Shown here piece after piece: positions 1-8,873 of a stretch of 64,000 bases of DNA. Under the pieces are notes generated by a model. That model worked only from the letters and a program-made list of their open reading frames with translations, did no database searches and was not told where the DNA came from. The stretch covers positions 3,534,001-3,598,000 of the forward strand of contig OY969087.1 in NCBI GenBank assembly GCA_963697525.1. Reading direction: 5' to 3'. Made by a program: the position numbers and the translations under genes. This stretch comes from Bradymonas sp963697525. GTDB lineage: Bacteria; Myxococcota_A; Bradymonadia; Bradymonadales; Bradymonadaceae. Each line of letters begins with the position of its first letter. Position 1 is the first letter of the stretch.

Positions 1-248
1 ACGATGACCAGATCGGGGTCCCAGTCGAGGTTGGCGGCGTCGTAGCCGCGCATGATCTCGATGCCGCGCTCTTCCAACCACGTGCTCATGGGCGGGTAGG
101 CCATGGCGTCGCTGCCGCGCACGGTGAAGCCGCTCTCCACGAGCATGGCCGCCAGGCTTCCCATGGCGGTGCCGCAGATGCCGATGATGTGGATGGTCTG
201 GATGTCGTCGGGGAGGGCGGGAAAGGGACGCGGGGCGTCGGCGGTCAT
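1..248 (-). CDS. mpl: UDP-N-acetylmuramate:murein tripeptide ligase Mpl, N-terminal part (cut by window edge)
   Basis: The gene runs off the left edge; only the first 82 codons are present. Residues 20-36 read HIIGICGTAMGSLAAML, the ATP-grasping Rossmann start of Mur ligases, followed by GSDAMAYPPMS at 46-55. The ICGTAMGSLA form and the YPPMS motif are typical of Mpl, whereas MurC usually reads GIGGxGMS. Mpl joins recycled L-Ala-gamma-D-Glu-mDAP tripeptide to UDP-MurNAc in the cytoplasm during murein recycling. The ATG at 248 has a GGAG element about 7 bases upstream. MurC is the alternative, but less likely. Confidence 0.85.
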   Translation of the reverse strand, partial: MTADAPRPFPALPDDIQTIHIIGICGTAMGSLAAMLVESGFTVRGSDAMAYPPMSTWLEERGIEIMRGYDAANLDWDPDLVI

Positions 249-304
249 CGGGGACTCCGTGAGTCTTGGCGCGGAGGCGCGGATTCGGAGGCGCGGGGCC
301 TAGT

Positions 305-985
305 TCAGGCTTCTTGTTCCTGCGTTTGAACAAACGCGTCGAACTGCGCTCGTTGTTCCGCGTCGAGCTCGGAAAATTCGAGGCGCATGCCGCGCTCGCG
401 GCGCGGGGCCTCTTTGACCTCGATGACGGTGGCCTCGAGGCTGTGGGTGTCGCTGCTTTCCGGGTGGACGATGTCACAGAGCACCGACGCGCCGGTGGGG
501 CTGAGCTCGGAGGTGCGCACGAAGATGCTTCCCGTCCCCAAGTCGCGCGCCACGAAGGTATGCAGTTGCTCCATCGAGCGCATATGCACGGTGACGCGCG
601 GCGTGTCGAGGTCGCGTACCCGATCGCGCGCGTTAGGATCCTTTTCGTACTCCTCGGTGATAAACGCACGCCATTGCTCGCGGGTCTGCTTGCCCACCGA
701 GTACAACTGAATGCCCATGCCCGGCGTCTTGCCGCTCTCGCGCGCCTCGACCGGGTTGACGGTGTGGGCGACCAGCCCGAGCATCTGCAGCGGCTCGGGA
801 TCGTCGGGCAGGTGCGTCTGAAATCGCACCAATTTGCGGAGTTGCAGCGGCTCTGGACAGGCGACGAACACGCCCCGATACGAGGCGTTGCTGATCTCGT
901 AATTGAGCTCGCCGTCGGGAAGCTGCAGGATGACCGGCAACGAGATGTTGACGCGCGGCTCGCGGCGCTGGCTCTTCTGGCTCAT
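305..985 (-). CDS. Tandem PilZ-domain protein
   Basis: This is a 226-residue soluble protein. Residues 7-12 are RREPRV and 33-38 are NASYRG, which fit the RxxxR and D/NxSxxG halves of a c-di-GMP-binding PilZ site. GMGIQL at 89-94 matches the conserved later strand. A second PilZ-like half spans about 128-215 (ARDLGTGSIFV at 146, RGMRLEF at 198) but lacks an obvious RxxxR, so it is probably a non-binding, structural copy. PilZ proteins pass second-messenger signals to motility, secretion or surface polysaccharide machinery; no partner gene is nearby. It lies 56 bases upstream of mpl on the same strand and could be co-transcribed with it. Confidence 0.8.
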   Translation of the reverse strand: MSQKSQRREPRVNISLPVILQLPDGELNYEISNASYRGVFVACPEPLQLRKLVRFQTHLPDDPEPLQMLGLVAHTVNPVEARESGKTPGMGIQLYSVGKQTREQWRAFITEEYEKDPNARDRVRDLDTPRVTVHMRSMEQLHTFVARDLGTGSIFVRTSELSPTGASVLCDIVHPESSDTHSLEATVIEVKEAPRRERGMRLEFSELDAEQRAQFDAFVQTQEQEA

Positions 986-1063
986 CGATGTCCCTCGCGG
1001 GTCGGAGATTGGGTCGCTCGACCATCATAGGAAAGACGGCGCGCGAGGGGAAGGTTGATCAGG

Positions 1064-1232
1064 GGTTCAGGGGTTCAGGGGTCCGGGGGTCCAGGGGGTC
1101 CGGGGGTCCAGGGGGTCCAGGGGGTCCAGGGGGTCCAGGGGGTCCAGGGGGTCCAGGGGGTCCAGGGGGTCCAGGGGGTCCAGGGGGGCCAGGGGTCCTG
1201 GGGGCAGGGGTCCTGGGGGCAGGGGGGGCGGG
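1064..1232. repeat. G-rich 9-bp tandem repeat array
   Basis: The intergenic stretch consists of CCAGGGGGT units. Eight perfect copies lie at 1108-1179, flanked by degenerate units (GTTCAGGG on the left, GGGGCAGGGGTCCT on the right). G runs of five separated by TCCA make a textbook G-quadruplex pattern on the + strand. Genes on both sides are on the minus strand, so transcripts crossing it are C-rich and the G-rich strand is the template. The array sits between the stop of the fused synthase gene and the start of the PilZ gene. Confidence 0.95.
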
Positions 1233-1234
1233 TT

Positions 1235-4234
1235 TTAATCGACCAGGGACTTGCCGGCGGCGAGGTAGGCTGCCCAACTCTTGTCGAGGTGCAGGCGCTT
1301 GTGCTCGACGTAGCCGCGAAGCAGCTGGTAGGGCAGGCTTTGGACGATGGCCTTGTCGCCGTCCTTTTTTAGTCCGTCGAGCTGGCGCTCGGCGTATTTG
1401 TAGTAGCGGAGTTTGGTGAGCAAATAGGCGTAGAATAAGCCCTTTTCGCCGTCGTAGCCGTCGCGCGGCGGGTGCTCCTGGCTCTCCAGGTAGATCATCG
1501 CCTGGGTTTGCTTGGCGCCGCTGACGGTGTCGATGACCATCTTGTGCATCGTCGAGCCTTTCTTGGGCCAGGCGCGCACCATGGCCTCGTCGAGCTTCAG
1601 GCCGGCGGCGTGCCTGACGAGCTGGACCTGCTCCAGCGCGTCGTAGGGCGTGGCGAGCGGTTCGGGGAGATCGTCGAGATCGGCGTATCCGGCCTGTTTT
1701 AGTAGTATTTTTGCGAACTTAGGCTTTCCGGCGAGCCACTCGGCGCGCGCCAGGCTGCCGACGTTTTGGGGCGTCCAATCGGCCCCGTCGGGCCAGCCGT
1801 CGAGGTAGGAGCGGATGTCGCCGTAGACATCATGGTGGAAGAAGCGGTCGGAGAAGTAGTGCTGGCTCTTCTTGTACAGGATCAGGTCTTTGGGAGCCTC
1901 GAACTCTAGGACGCCGTTGTCGTCGGTGTTCAGCTCGGCGCCGGCGGCGAATTTCTCGAGCTCTTTCTGGCTCATGAACATCAGCCCGTAGAGTTGGTCG
2001 GGGTGCTTGATCCCGACGCGTTCGAGTTCTTTTCGCACGCTGGGGATCTTCCAGGCGCGCTTCCAGCCGCCGGCGGGGAAGGGCAGCGGTTCGTTGCTGC
2101 CGATGAGGATCATGTCGGTGGCTTTGGGCATGGGGCTGAAGGCCTGCACGTGCGGGAAGACCTTCAAGAACGTCGCCACGACCCGGCGCACGTTGATCGG
2201 GCGAAGCTCGTAGAGCTGGACCCACTGGCTGAACACGCCGCCCTTCTTGAGGTGTTGGCGCGCCCGGCGGAAGTGCTCGACGGTAAACAGCGAGCTGACG
2301 CCGGCGATCCACGGGTTGGACGGCTCGCTGACGATGACGTCGTAGCGCTCGTTGGTGTACTGCAGGTAATTGCGCCCGTCGCTCTCGATGATCTTGGCGC
2401 GCTTGTCCTCCATGGGATGGTGGTTGACGTGGTTGAAGAATTTGGAGGCGCCGAGCATCGACTGTTCGATCTCGATGACCTCCAGCGACTTCAGCGGCCA
2501 CTGCAGGCTCGCACCGGCGGTCACGCCGCTGCCGAAGCCGACCATGGCCGCGGTCTCCTGGCCGATATCCAGGCTGTGGTCGCCGGAGCGAACGACAAAC
2601 GGCATCAACCCCACGATCACCTGGGTGGCCATGTCGGCGCCGTCGGAGGCCTCGGGCTTGCCGTTGGCCTTGAGCGTGACGTGGTGGCCGCGCTTCTCGA
2701 CGGTGGTCGTCGCCGTCAGCCCGTCCTTATAATACAGCAGCTTGGGGTGGTCTTTGGCGAGCTTCTCGGGGGTGAAGAGGTCGCGCGCCCAGGAGACGCG
2801 AAACAGCCCGCGCGTGAGCGCCACCCGGTCGATTTTCGGGGCGAACGCCTCGGCGCCGATGGCCACCAACGCGGCGACGACGACCACGGCCAGGCGTGAC
2901 TTTCTGGGGTTGAGCCACGACTCCAGGCCGCCGGCGCCCACGGCGACGGCGAGGTTGATGGCGATAATGACGGCGATGCCGGTGTTCAGCCCCAGCAAAG
3001 GCATGACGACGAAGCCGGCGGCGAAGCTTCCCAGAATGGAGCCGGTGGTGTTGAAGGCGTAGGCATTGCCCACCAACTTGCCCGAATTCTCGCGCTCGCC
3101 GACCGCCGCCCGGATGACCAGCGGGAAGCCCATGCCCTGCAAAAACGTGGGGACGAGCACCACCACGCCCACCAGAAAGAAGTAGTAGACGTAGACGTCC
3201 ATCACGCCGTGGATCTCGCCGCGCAGCCGGTAGAACAGCCACGTGGGCAGGTGGTCGAGCACCAGGTAGGCGAGCGTGGCGCTGATGGCCACGCCGAATT
3301 GGGTGACCGCCAGCCAGAAGAGCGGGCGCCGGATGCGCTTGATGATCGGCGAGATGGCCGCGCTTCCGGCGGCGATGCCGACCAGAAAGCCGGTCAGGAT
3401 GACGGTAAACGAGTAGGTCGAACTGCCCAGAATGATCACGTAGGCCCGCGTCCACAGCACCTGGTAGCTCATGGACACGCCGCCGGACAGCGCGAAGAGC
3501 ACCAGCGCCACCCAGACCGCCCAGCGCGGCAGGGCGTCGGCGGTCTCCGAGCTATGCTGAAGCTCGTCGAGCTCCACGATGTCGACCTCACGGTCGACGA
3601 AGTCGCCGGCCTGAAGCTTGTTGAGCCGAAGCTTCGCTACCGTCAGCACCAGCGCACACAGCCCGAGGTTGGACAGCGCGAAGGCCAGGTTGGTCGTCGA
3701 CAGCCCCAGCGTGGGAAGCAGCACGAAGCCGGCGAGCATCGAGCCGATGCACGCCCCGAAGGTGTTGACCCCGTATAGAAGTCCGATGCCGCCCTGGAAC
3801 ATCTTCTGGTGGCGCGACACCCACTGGCTGACCAGCGGAAGGGTGGCGCCCATCAAAGTGGTTGGCACCACCAAGATGGCGAAGACGGCCACGAAGCGAA
3901 GCAGGCTGAAGACGTAGAAATCCTCGATGAAGTGGTCGAAGATGAGGTTGTACACCGACGGCAGCCCGGCGAGCAGCAGCGGTACGATGAGCGCGTACAG
4001 CCCCACGCCGCCTTCCAAGAGCCCGTAGACCATCAGCGGGCGTTCCAGCCGGTCGGCCACCCGCCCGCACACATAGCTTCCCAGCGCCAGCCCGCCCATA
4101 AACGCCGTCAACAACGTGCTGATGGCGAAGCTCGTGGACCCGAAGACCTGCATGAGCATGCGCTCCCACAGCACCTCGAAGACCAGGCTGGTAAACCCCG
4201 ACAGGAAGAAAAACAGGAAGACGATGCGGTACAA
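1235..4234 (-). CDS. Fused MFS-like membrane / spermidine synthase-like protein
   Basis: The protein has about 999 residues. The first half (to about residue 490) has many hydrophobic helices in two bundles, each opening with a SG...SL/SYQVLW-type segment (SGFTSLVFEVLWERM at the start, SGGVSMSYQVLWTRA later), typical of fused MFS/spermidine synthase proteins. The last half has a Rossmann SAM/dcSAM-binding fold with VGFGSGVTAG near residue 565, EVIEIEQS near 588 and SEPSNPW near 640. The putative aminopropyl-transfer activity is uncertain. The open frame extends upstream into the GH18 gene, so I chose the in-frame TTG at 4234, directly before the first membrane helix. That rare start is a guess, since no ATG or GTG fits. 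Confidence 0.8.
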   Translation of the reverse strand: MYRIVFLFFFLSGFTSLVFEVLWERMLMQVFGSTSFAISTLLTAFMGGLALGSYVCGRVADRLERPLMVYGLLEGGVGLYALIVPLLLAGLPSVYNLIFDHFIEDFYVFSLLRFVAVFAILVVPTTLMGATLPLVSQWVSRHQKMFQGGIGLLYGVNTFGACIGSMLAGFVLLPTLGLSTTNLAFALSNLGLCALVLTVAKLRLNKLQAGDFVDREVDIVELDELQHSSETADALPRWAVWVALVLFALSGGVSMSYQVLWTRAYVIILGSSTYSFTVILTGFLVGIAAGSAAISPIIKRIRRPLFWLAVTQFGVAISATLAYLVLDHLPTWLFYRLRGEIHGVMDVYVYYFFLVGVVVLVPTFLQGMGFPLVIRAAVGERENSGKLVGNAYAFNTTGSILGSFAAGFVVMPLLGLNTGIAVIIAINLAVAVGAGGLESWLNPRKSRLAVVVVAALVAIGAEAFAPKIDRVALTRGLFRVSWARDLFTPEKLAKDHPKLLYYKDGLTATTTVEKRGHHVTLKANGKPEASDGADMATQVIVGLMPFVVRSGDHSLDIGQETAAMVGFGSGVTAGASLQWPLKSLEVIEIEQSMLGASKFFNHVNHHPMEDKRAKIIESDGRNYLQYTNERYDVIVSEPSNPWIAGVSSLFTVEHFRRARQHLKKGGVFSQWVQLYELRPINVRRVVATFLKVFPHVQAFSPMPKATDMILIGSNEPLPFPAGGWKRAWKIPSVRKELERVGIKHPDQLYGLMFMSQKELEKFAAGAELNTDDNGVLEFEAPKDLILYKKSQHYFSDRFFHHDVYGDIRSYLDGWPDGADWTPQNVGSLARAEWLAGKPKFAKILLKQAGYADLDDLPEPLATPYDALEQVQLVRHAAGLKLDEAMVRAWPKKGSTMHKMVIDTVSGAKQTQAMIYLESQEHPPRDGYDGEKGLFYAYLLTKLRYYKYAERQLDGLKKDGDKAIVQSLPYQLLRGYVEHKRLHLDKSWAAYLAAGKSLVD

Positions 4235-4332
4235 CGGTGCACCTGGCGACAGGGGGAACTCGGCGGCGAGGCGCCCCGGCCAACCGGGCGGAGCGCGCTC
4301 GGCGCCTACTATAAGCCGCCTGCGAGGGTCTG

Positions 4333-5700
4333 TCAGTTGCCGTTCAGCGCCGACTTGACCGCCTGGAGCAGCGGGTCGCGATGCCCGGCGGGGGCGTCTT
4401 TGACGTAGCCGCCGCCCAACTCCCAGACGATGGCCCCGCCCAGGCCCTGCTGGCGCACGTAGTTGATCTTTTCGGTGATGGAGCGCTCGTCGTCGAAGGA
4501 GACGAACTTCTGGGGCGTCTGGTCCTGGATGGACAGGTAGGCCGCGTGGGCGTCGGGGTCCCACCGGTAGTAGGTGGAGAAGTCGTAGTCGGCGATCAAG
4601 TCGTGGTAGGCGACGTTGTCATCGACGGTGGGCGCGGTGGTCCAAGATTGGCGCGGTTCGTAGACCCCGCCGGACCACACGTAGCCGTAAAAGTCGATGC
4701 CGATGCCCAGCTTGGCGGCGGGCACGCCCGCGTCCATAAAACGGCGCACCTCGCGCTCGACGCTGGGGACCTCCTGGCCGGTGCTCGGGAAGGTATAGCC
4801 GCCGTTGGACAGACAGGAGTTATGCCAGGTCACCCATCCCTGCCAGGCGCCGCTGAAGTCGTAGGTCATCAGGTTGATCTGGTCGAAGGCGTCCTGCAGT
4901 TCGTGGAACAGCGCCGCCTCCCGGCCCACGGCCGCAGTGAGCCTGGGCCTGGAGAGCATCGGCGTCGTCTTCGATTGCAGCGCGGTGTGCAGCTCGTGGA
5001 TGAACGCCTTGAAATCGGCCTCGTCGGCCGAGCGAATGGGCTCCATGTCGATGTCGATGCCGTCGAAGCCCCAGTCGTCGAGCAATTGCACCAGGTTGGC
5101 GACGAAGTCCGAGCGCACCCCCGAGGCGATGGCTGCGGCGAATTCGTCGTGGTTTCCGGCGCCGCCCACGCTGATCAAAATCGGCTTATGGTGGGCGTGA
5201 GCGGCCGCCACGATCGCGTTGATGCGGTCGGGGTTCATGTTCTGGTACTGCGCCACGGGGCCGAGGCTGCCGTCAGCGTTGACGTGCATGGCGAAGTAGA
5301 TCATCTGGGTGAACGCGTCCCAGTCGATGGCGTCGGTGGGCAGATTGCCCCAATTGCCCCCGGGAGGTGCATAGTGGTTCCAGGAGGCAAAATAGGCGCT
5401 GATCCAGATGTCGTGGCCGTTGCCGGTGGAGGTGTCGGCCTGCGAGGCGTCCGCCGGAGAGGTGTCCTGCGACGGCGCGCCCCCATCGTCGGCGCCGGCG
5501 TCGGCCGACTCGGAGGCATCGGCATGGGCGCGGACGTCGGCGGCGGTATCGGGCTGTGAGGAGGCGTCGGCCAACGCGTTGCCATCGCCGCCTGCGTCGT
5601 TGGCGTGGGCGCCGCCGGAGGTCGAATTCGTGTCCGAGGAGCAGCCGGCCAGGATGCCCAGGGAGCTCAGCAAAACCAGACACAGAGTCAGTGAGCGCAT
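4333..5700 (-). CDS. GH18-family glycosidase lipoprotein (chitinase-like)
   Basis: This 455-residue precursor starts with a lipoprotein signal peptide (LGILAGC, Cys near 19), followed by an Asp/Ala/Gly-rich linker to about residue 95. The GH18 barrel follows: ISVGGAG is the strand-3 SxGG motif, and DGIDIDME near 215-222 is the DxxDxDxE catalytic motif with its Glu acid present. QINLMTYDF and the WELGG end are also typical. It probably hydrolyses beta-1,4-GlcNAc polymers at the cell surface. The ATG at 5700 is chosen because a GGAGG lies about 8 bases upstream and the signal peptide begins there; the longer frame adds 84 unlikely residues. Stop is about 100 bases before the next gene start. 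Confidence 0.88.
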   Translation of the reverse strand: MRSLTLCLVLLSSLGILAGCSSDTNSTSGGAHANDAGGDGNALADASSQPDTAADVRAHADASESADAGADDGGAPSQDTSPADASQADTSTGNGHDIWISAYFASWNHYAPPGGNWGNLPTDAIDWDAFTQMIYFAMHVNADGSLGPVAQYQNMNPDRINAIVAAAHAHHKPILISVGGAGNHDEFAAAIASGVRSDFVANLVQLLDDWGFDGIDIDMEPIRSADEADFKAFIHELHTALQSKTTPMLSRPRLTAAVGREAALFHELQDAFDQINLMTYDFSGAWQGWVTWHNSCLSNGGYTFPSTGQEVPSVEREVRRFMDAGVPAAKLGIGIDFYGYVWSGGVYEPRQSWTTAPTVDDNVAYHDLIADYDFSTYYRWDPDAHAAYLSIQDQTPQKFVSFDDERSITEKINYVRQQGLGGAIVWELGGGYVKDAPAGHRDPLLQAVKSALNGN

Positions 5701-5968
5701 CGAAAGCCTCCAGCAAAGTCGAGGTTGAAACCGGACAGCCAGTCTTTTTTGGGGCTTCGGGCAAGCTACATTAAGAGCGCCGCTGGGGCAAGGTGTTGAC
5801 CGATCGGTGGGCGCGGGTGCTTGCTGCGGCTGGTCACCTCGGAGCACGATCACGGCTACGATCACGATCACGACCACGCCTACTGCGTTGGTTTGCGCAG
5901 AGGCAGAGGCTATGGTGTGTCTCGATATGCTCAGCAAGCTGACCGTGGACACCCGCCGAGAGGTACCC

Positions 5969-6919
5969 GTGCAATCGCGCCCCTTCGAACAAGTCGCCTT
6001 CGAGGATTTGCCCGACGAGCCGCGCCGGCCGCATCCATATTACGAGATGGACGCGCGCATGGTCGAGGTCGACGACGCGCATTTCGGCTCGATGAAGGCC
6101 CACGTGCGCACCTTCGGCAGTGGGCCGCCGCTTCTGTTGGTGCACGGGTTGATGACCTCGAGCTACTCGTGGCGCTACGTGCTCGACTTATTGGGCGAGC
6201 ATTACACGCTGTACGTGCCCGATTTGCCCGGCGCCGGGCGCAGCGAGGCGCCGCTCGAGGCGAGTTACGAGCCGCGCGCGCTGGCGCGCTGGCTGGCCGC
6301 GCTGCAGCGGGAATTGGGCATCTACGGATGCCCGGTCATCGGCAACTCCATGGGCGGTTATGTGTGCATGTGGCTGGCGCTTCTCGACCCCGACTCGATG
6401 AGCAAGTTGGTCAACCTGCACTCGCCGGCGGTGAAGCTGTGGCGCTTCCAGGCGCTCAAGACGGTGATGGCGCTGCCGGGAACCCGGCGTTTGACCGCCT
6501 GGCTGGCCGGGCGCAACCCGGAGAAGTGGGCGCACCAGAACGTCCACTACTTCGACGAGAGCCTCAAGTCGCGCGAGGAGGCGCGCGAGTATGGCCGGCC
6601 GCTGGGGACCGAGCAGGGCGCGCGCGCCTTCGTCAAATACCTGACCGATACGATGCACCCGCGCTACTTCGACGCGTTCGCCGGGCAACTGGCCGACCGG
6701 CGCGCCGACGGAGGGTTTCCGGTTCCGCTGTTGCTGGTGTACGCCCGCCAGGACCCGATGGTGCCGCCGGTCGTCGGCGAGAAACTCGCCCAGATGGTGC
6801 CCGATGCGCAGATGATCTGGCTGGAGGACGCCTCTCATTTTGCCCACGTCGACGCTCCGGAGCGTTTCGTGGCGCCGGTGTTGGAGTTTTTGGGGAACGA
6901 GGGTGAGTCGGGCGAGTGA
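5969..6919 (+). CDS. Alpha/beta hydrolase
   Basis: The protein has 316 residues with an alpha/beta hydrolase fold. LLLVHGLMTS near 53 is the oxyanion-hole HG motif, GNSMGG near 125 is the nucleophile elbow with Ser, YARQDPMVP near 260 carries the acid, and DASHFAHVDAPE near 288 carries the His, so the triad is complete. The substrate cannot be told. GTG at 5969 was chosen because GAGAGG sits 5-6 bases upstream; ATGs further up (about 5929) would add residues unlike the family. It is transcribed divergently from the GH18 gene. The 268-base gap between them holds a short GATCAC-rich stretch (5846-5880). Confidence 0.82.
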   Translation: MQSRPFEQVAFEDLPDEPRRPHPYYEMDARMVEVDDAHFGSMKAHVRTFGSGPPLLLVHGLMTSSYSWRYVLDLLGEHYTLYVPDLPGAGRSEAPLEASYEPRALARWLAALQRELGIYGCPVIGNSMGGYVCMWLALLDPDSMSKLVNLHSPAVKLWRFQALKTVMALPGTRRLTAWLAGRNPEKWAHQNVHYFDESLKSREEAREYGRPLGTEQGARAFVKYLTDTMHPRYFDAFAGQLADRRADGGFPVPLLLVYARQDPMVPPVVGEKLAQMVPDAQMIWLEDASHFAHVDAPERFVAPVLEFLGNEGESGE

Positions 6920-6999
6920 GGTCGGCGTTGCACCGCGACCGCGCCGTGAGTATGTTGGCGCGGTACGATCGAAATTCTCCCCGACAAGGGCGCACCATC

Positions 7000-8838
7000 A
7001 TGGCCACAGATCTTCACCAAGGCTTCCCCACCGACAACGCCTCCTGGGACCTCGACAGCATTTTCCCGGGCGGCGCGGGCTCCCAGGCGTTCCACGAGGC
7101 CGTGGACTCCTTGGCGGCCGACCTCGACGCGATGTTTCCTCACATCGGCGAGCTCGTCGGCTTGTCCAAGGTCTCCAAGCTCGACGACGAGGAGCTCACG
7201 CGGTGGGTACGCTTTTTGGAGGAGTTCGAGCGGCTCATCGACCGCACCGGTGAGGCGCAATCGTTCGCCGCGTGCATGGCGTCGGCGCACACCGACAAGC
7301 CCAAGGCCATGCGCTTGCCCATTCGTCTCAACGCGATCATGGCGCGGATCAACACGTTGCGTGTGGAGCTGGAGGCTCACTTTCGCGGTGTCGACGACGC
7401 CGTCTTCGACCAGATCGTCGAGCACCCCGACTTGAAGCGCAGTGAGCTGTACCTGCGCGAGATTCGCCGGGACGCGCGCCAGAAGATGGAGCCGGAGTTG
7501 GAGAACCTGGCCGTCGCCCTCAACCGCGACGGGCTGCACGCCTGGGGTCAGATGTACGACCGCATCAGCGCCGACATCCGCGTGGTCGTGCCCGACGAAG
7601 ACGGCGGCACCAAGGAGGTATCGGTCGGTCAGGCCAAGAATATGCTGGACGACCCCGATCGTGAGGTGCGCCGGCAGGCCTTCGAGGGCTTGCAGAACGC
7701 CTGGCAGGCCGAGGCCCCCACGCTGGCGATGGTGCTCAATTCCATCATCGGTACCGAGCGCACCCTGTACAGCCGGCGCGGCGGCGACGAGCTGACCATG
7801 CCGCTGCAGGCCAACCGCGTCGAGCGGGACACGGTGGAGGCGATGTTCGCCGCGGCCGCCGAATATAAGGACGTGCTCGTCGAGTATATGCACGCCAAGG
7901 CCGAGCTGTTGGGCATCGACCGGCTGGCCTGGTACGACGTGGGCGCGCCCGTCGGCGAGGCGACCGGCGAGAAGCTGTCCTACGAAGACGCCCAGCGCTT
8001 CATCATCGAGCAGGTCAGCGATTTCTCCGAGCCGATGAGCGCGTTCTACCAGCGCGCGCTCGCCGAGCAGTGGGTCGAGGCCGAGGACCGGCCCGGCAAG
8101 GCCCAGGGCGGGTTTTGCACCGGGTTTCCGGTCTCCCAGCAGATGCGCATCTTTATGACCTACGGGGGCACGCCCAGCAGCGCCCAGACGCTGGCCCACG
8201 AGTTGGGTCACGCCTACCACGGTTGGTTGATGCGCGACCTGGGTGCCTTCGAGCGCGACGTGCCCATGGGCCTGGCGGAGACGGCGAGCACGTTGTCGGA
8301 GGCGCTGGTGGAGTCGGCGGCGCTTCGCCGCGCCGAGGGCGAAGCCAAGCTTCGGCTGCTCGACGAGCGACTGCAGCGCGCGGTGGCGTTCTTGATGGAC
8401 ATTCCCGCGCGGTTTCGCCTCGAGCGCGCCATGCACGCGGTGCGCGAGGCCGGTGAACTCGATGAGGACAAGCTCACCGAGTTGACCACCGAGATCTTCG
8501 GCGACTGCTACGGCGAGGGCGTCAGCGGCGTCGACCCGACCTTCTGGGCCTCCAAGCTGCACTTCTACATCACGTCGCTTCCGTTCTATAATTTCCCGTA
8601 TACCTTCGGCTACTTGTTCTCACGCGCGGTCTACGAGCGTTCGCGCCAGGAAGGGCCGTCGTATGCCGAGGTGGTCGACGACCTGCTGGTGGACACCGGC
8701 CGGCTGACCGCCGAAGAGATTGGAAAGCGCTATTTGGACGCCGAGTTGACCGAGCCGGAGTTTTGGCGCAACGCCGCCCGCGCGGTCCACGAAGACGTCG
8801 CCGAGTACAAGCGGCTTGTGGCCGAGCACGGCCGATAG
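7000..8838 (+). CDS. pepF: M3-family oligoendopeptidase F-like metallopeptidase
   Basis: A 612-residue cytoplasmic zinc peptidase. The catalytic HExxH motif is LAHELGHAYHGWL near residues 398-410, followed by the ETASTLSE segment about 25 residues later that supplies the third zinc ligand Glu. Length and the terminal SLPFYNFPYTFGYLFS segment match PepF/M3 oligoendopeptidases, which cut short peptides released by proteolysis. The ATG at 7000 has AAGGG about 9 bases upstream; the longer frame starting at 6916 overlaps the hydrolase gene and has no family-like sequence. Confidence 0.9.
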   Translation: MATDLHQGFPTDNASWDLDSIFPGGAGSQAFHEAVDSLAADLDAMFPHIGELVGLSKVSKLDDEELTRWVRFLEEFERLIDRTGEAQSFAACMASAHTDKPKAMRLPIRLNAIMARINTLRVELEAHFRGVDDAVFDQIVEHPDLKRSELYLREIRRDARQKMEPELENLAVALNRDGLHAWGQMYDRISADIRVVVPDEDGGTKEVSVGQAKNMLDDPDREVRRQAFEGLQNAWQAEAPTLAMVLNSIIGTERTLYSRRGGDELTMPLQANRVERDTVEAMFAAAAEYKDVLVEYMHAKAELLGIDRLAWYDVGAPVGEATGEKLSYEDAQRFIIEQVSDFSEPMSAFYQRALAEQWVEAEDRPGKAQGGFCTGFPVSQQMRIFMTYGGTPSSAQTLAHELGHAYHGWLMRDLGAFERDVPMGLAETASTLSEALVESAALRRAEGEAKLRLLDERLQRAVAFLMDIPARFRLERAMHAVREAGELDEDKLTELTTEIFGDCYGEGVSGVDPTFWASKLHFYITSLPFYNFPYTFGYLFSRAVYERSRQEGPSYAEVVDDLLVDTGRLTAEEIGKRYLDAELTEPEFWRNAARAVHEDVAEYKRLVAEHGR

Positions 8839-8873
8839 GTCATTCGTTAACCTCCATTAATGAGGGTGAGCCG

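Noticed and set aside
1059..1277. Collagen-like Pro-Gly-Pro frame on the minus strand
   Set aside because: It is just the translation of the 9-bp GC-rich tandem repeat and has no ribosome site or continuation; the DNA repeat explains it.
6835..8562. 575-residue open frame on the minus strand
   Set aside because: Antisense of the M3 peptidase gene, which has its catalytic HELGH motif on the + strand.
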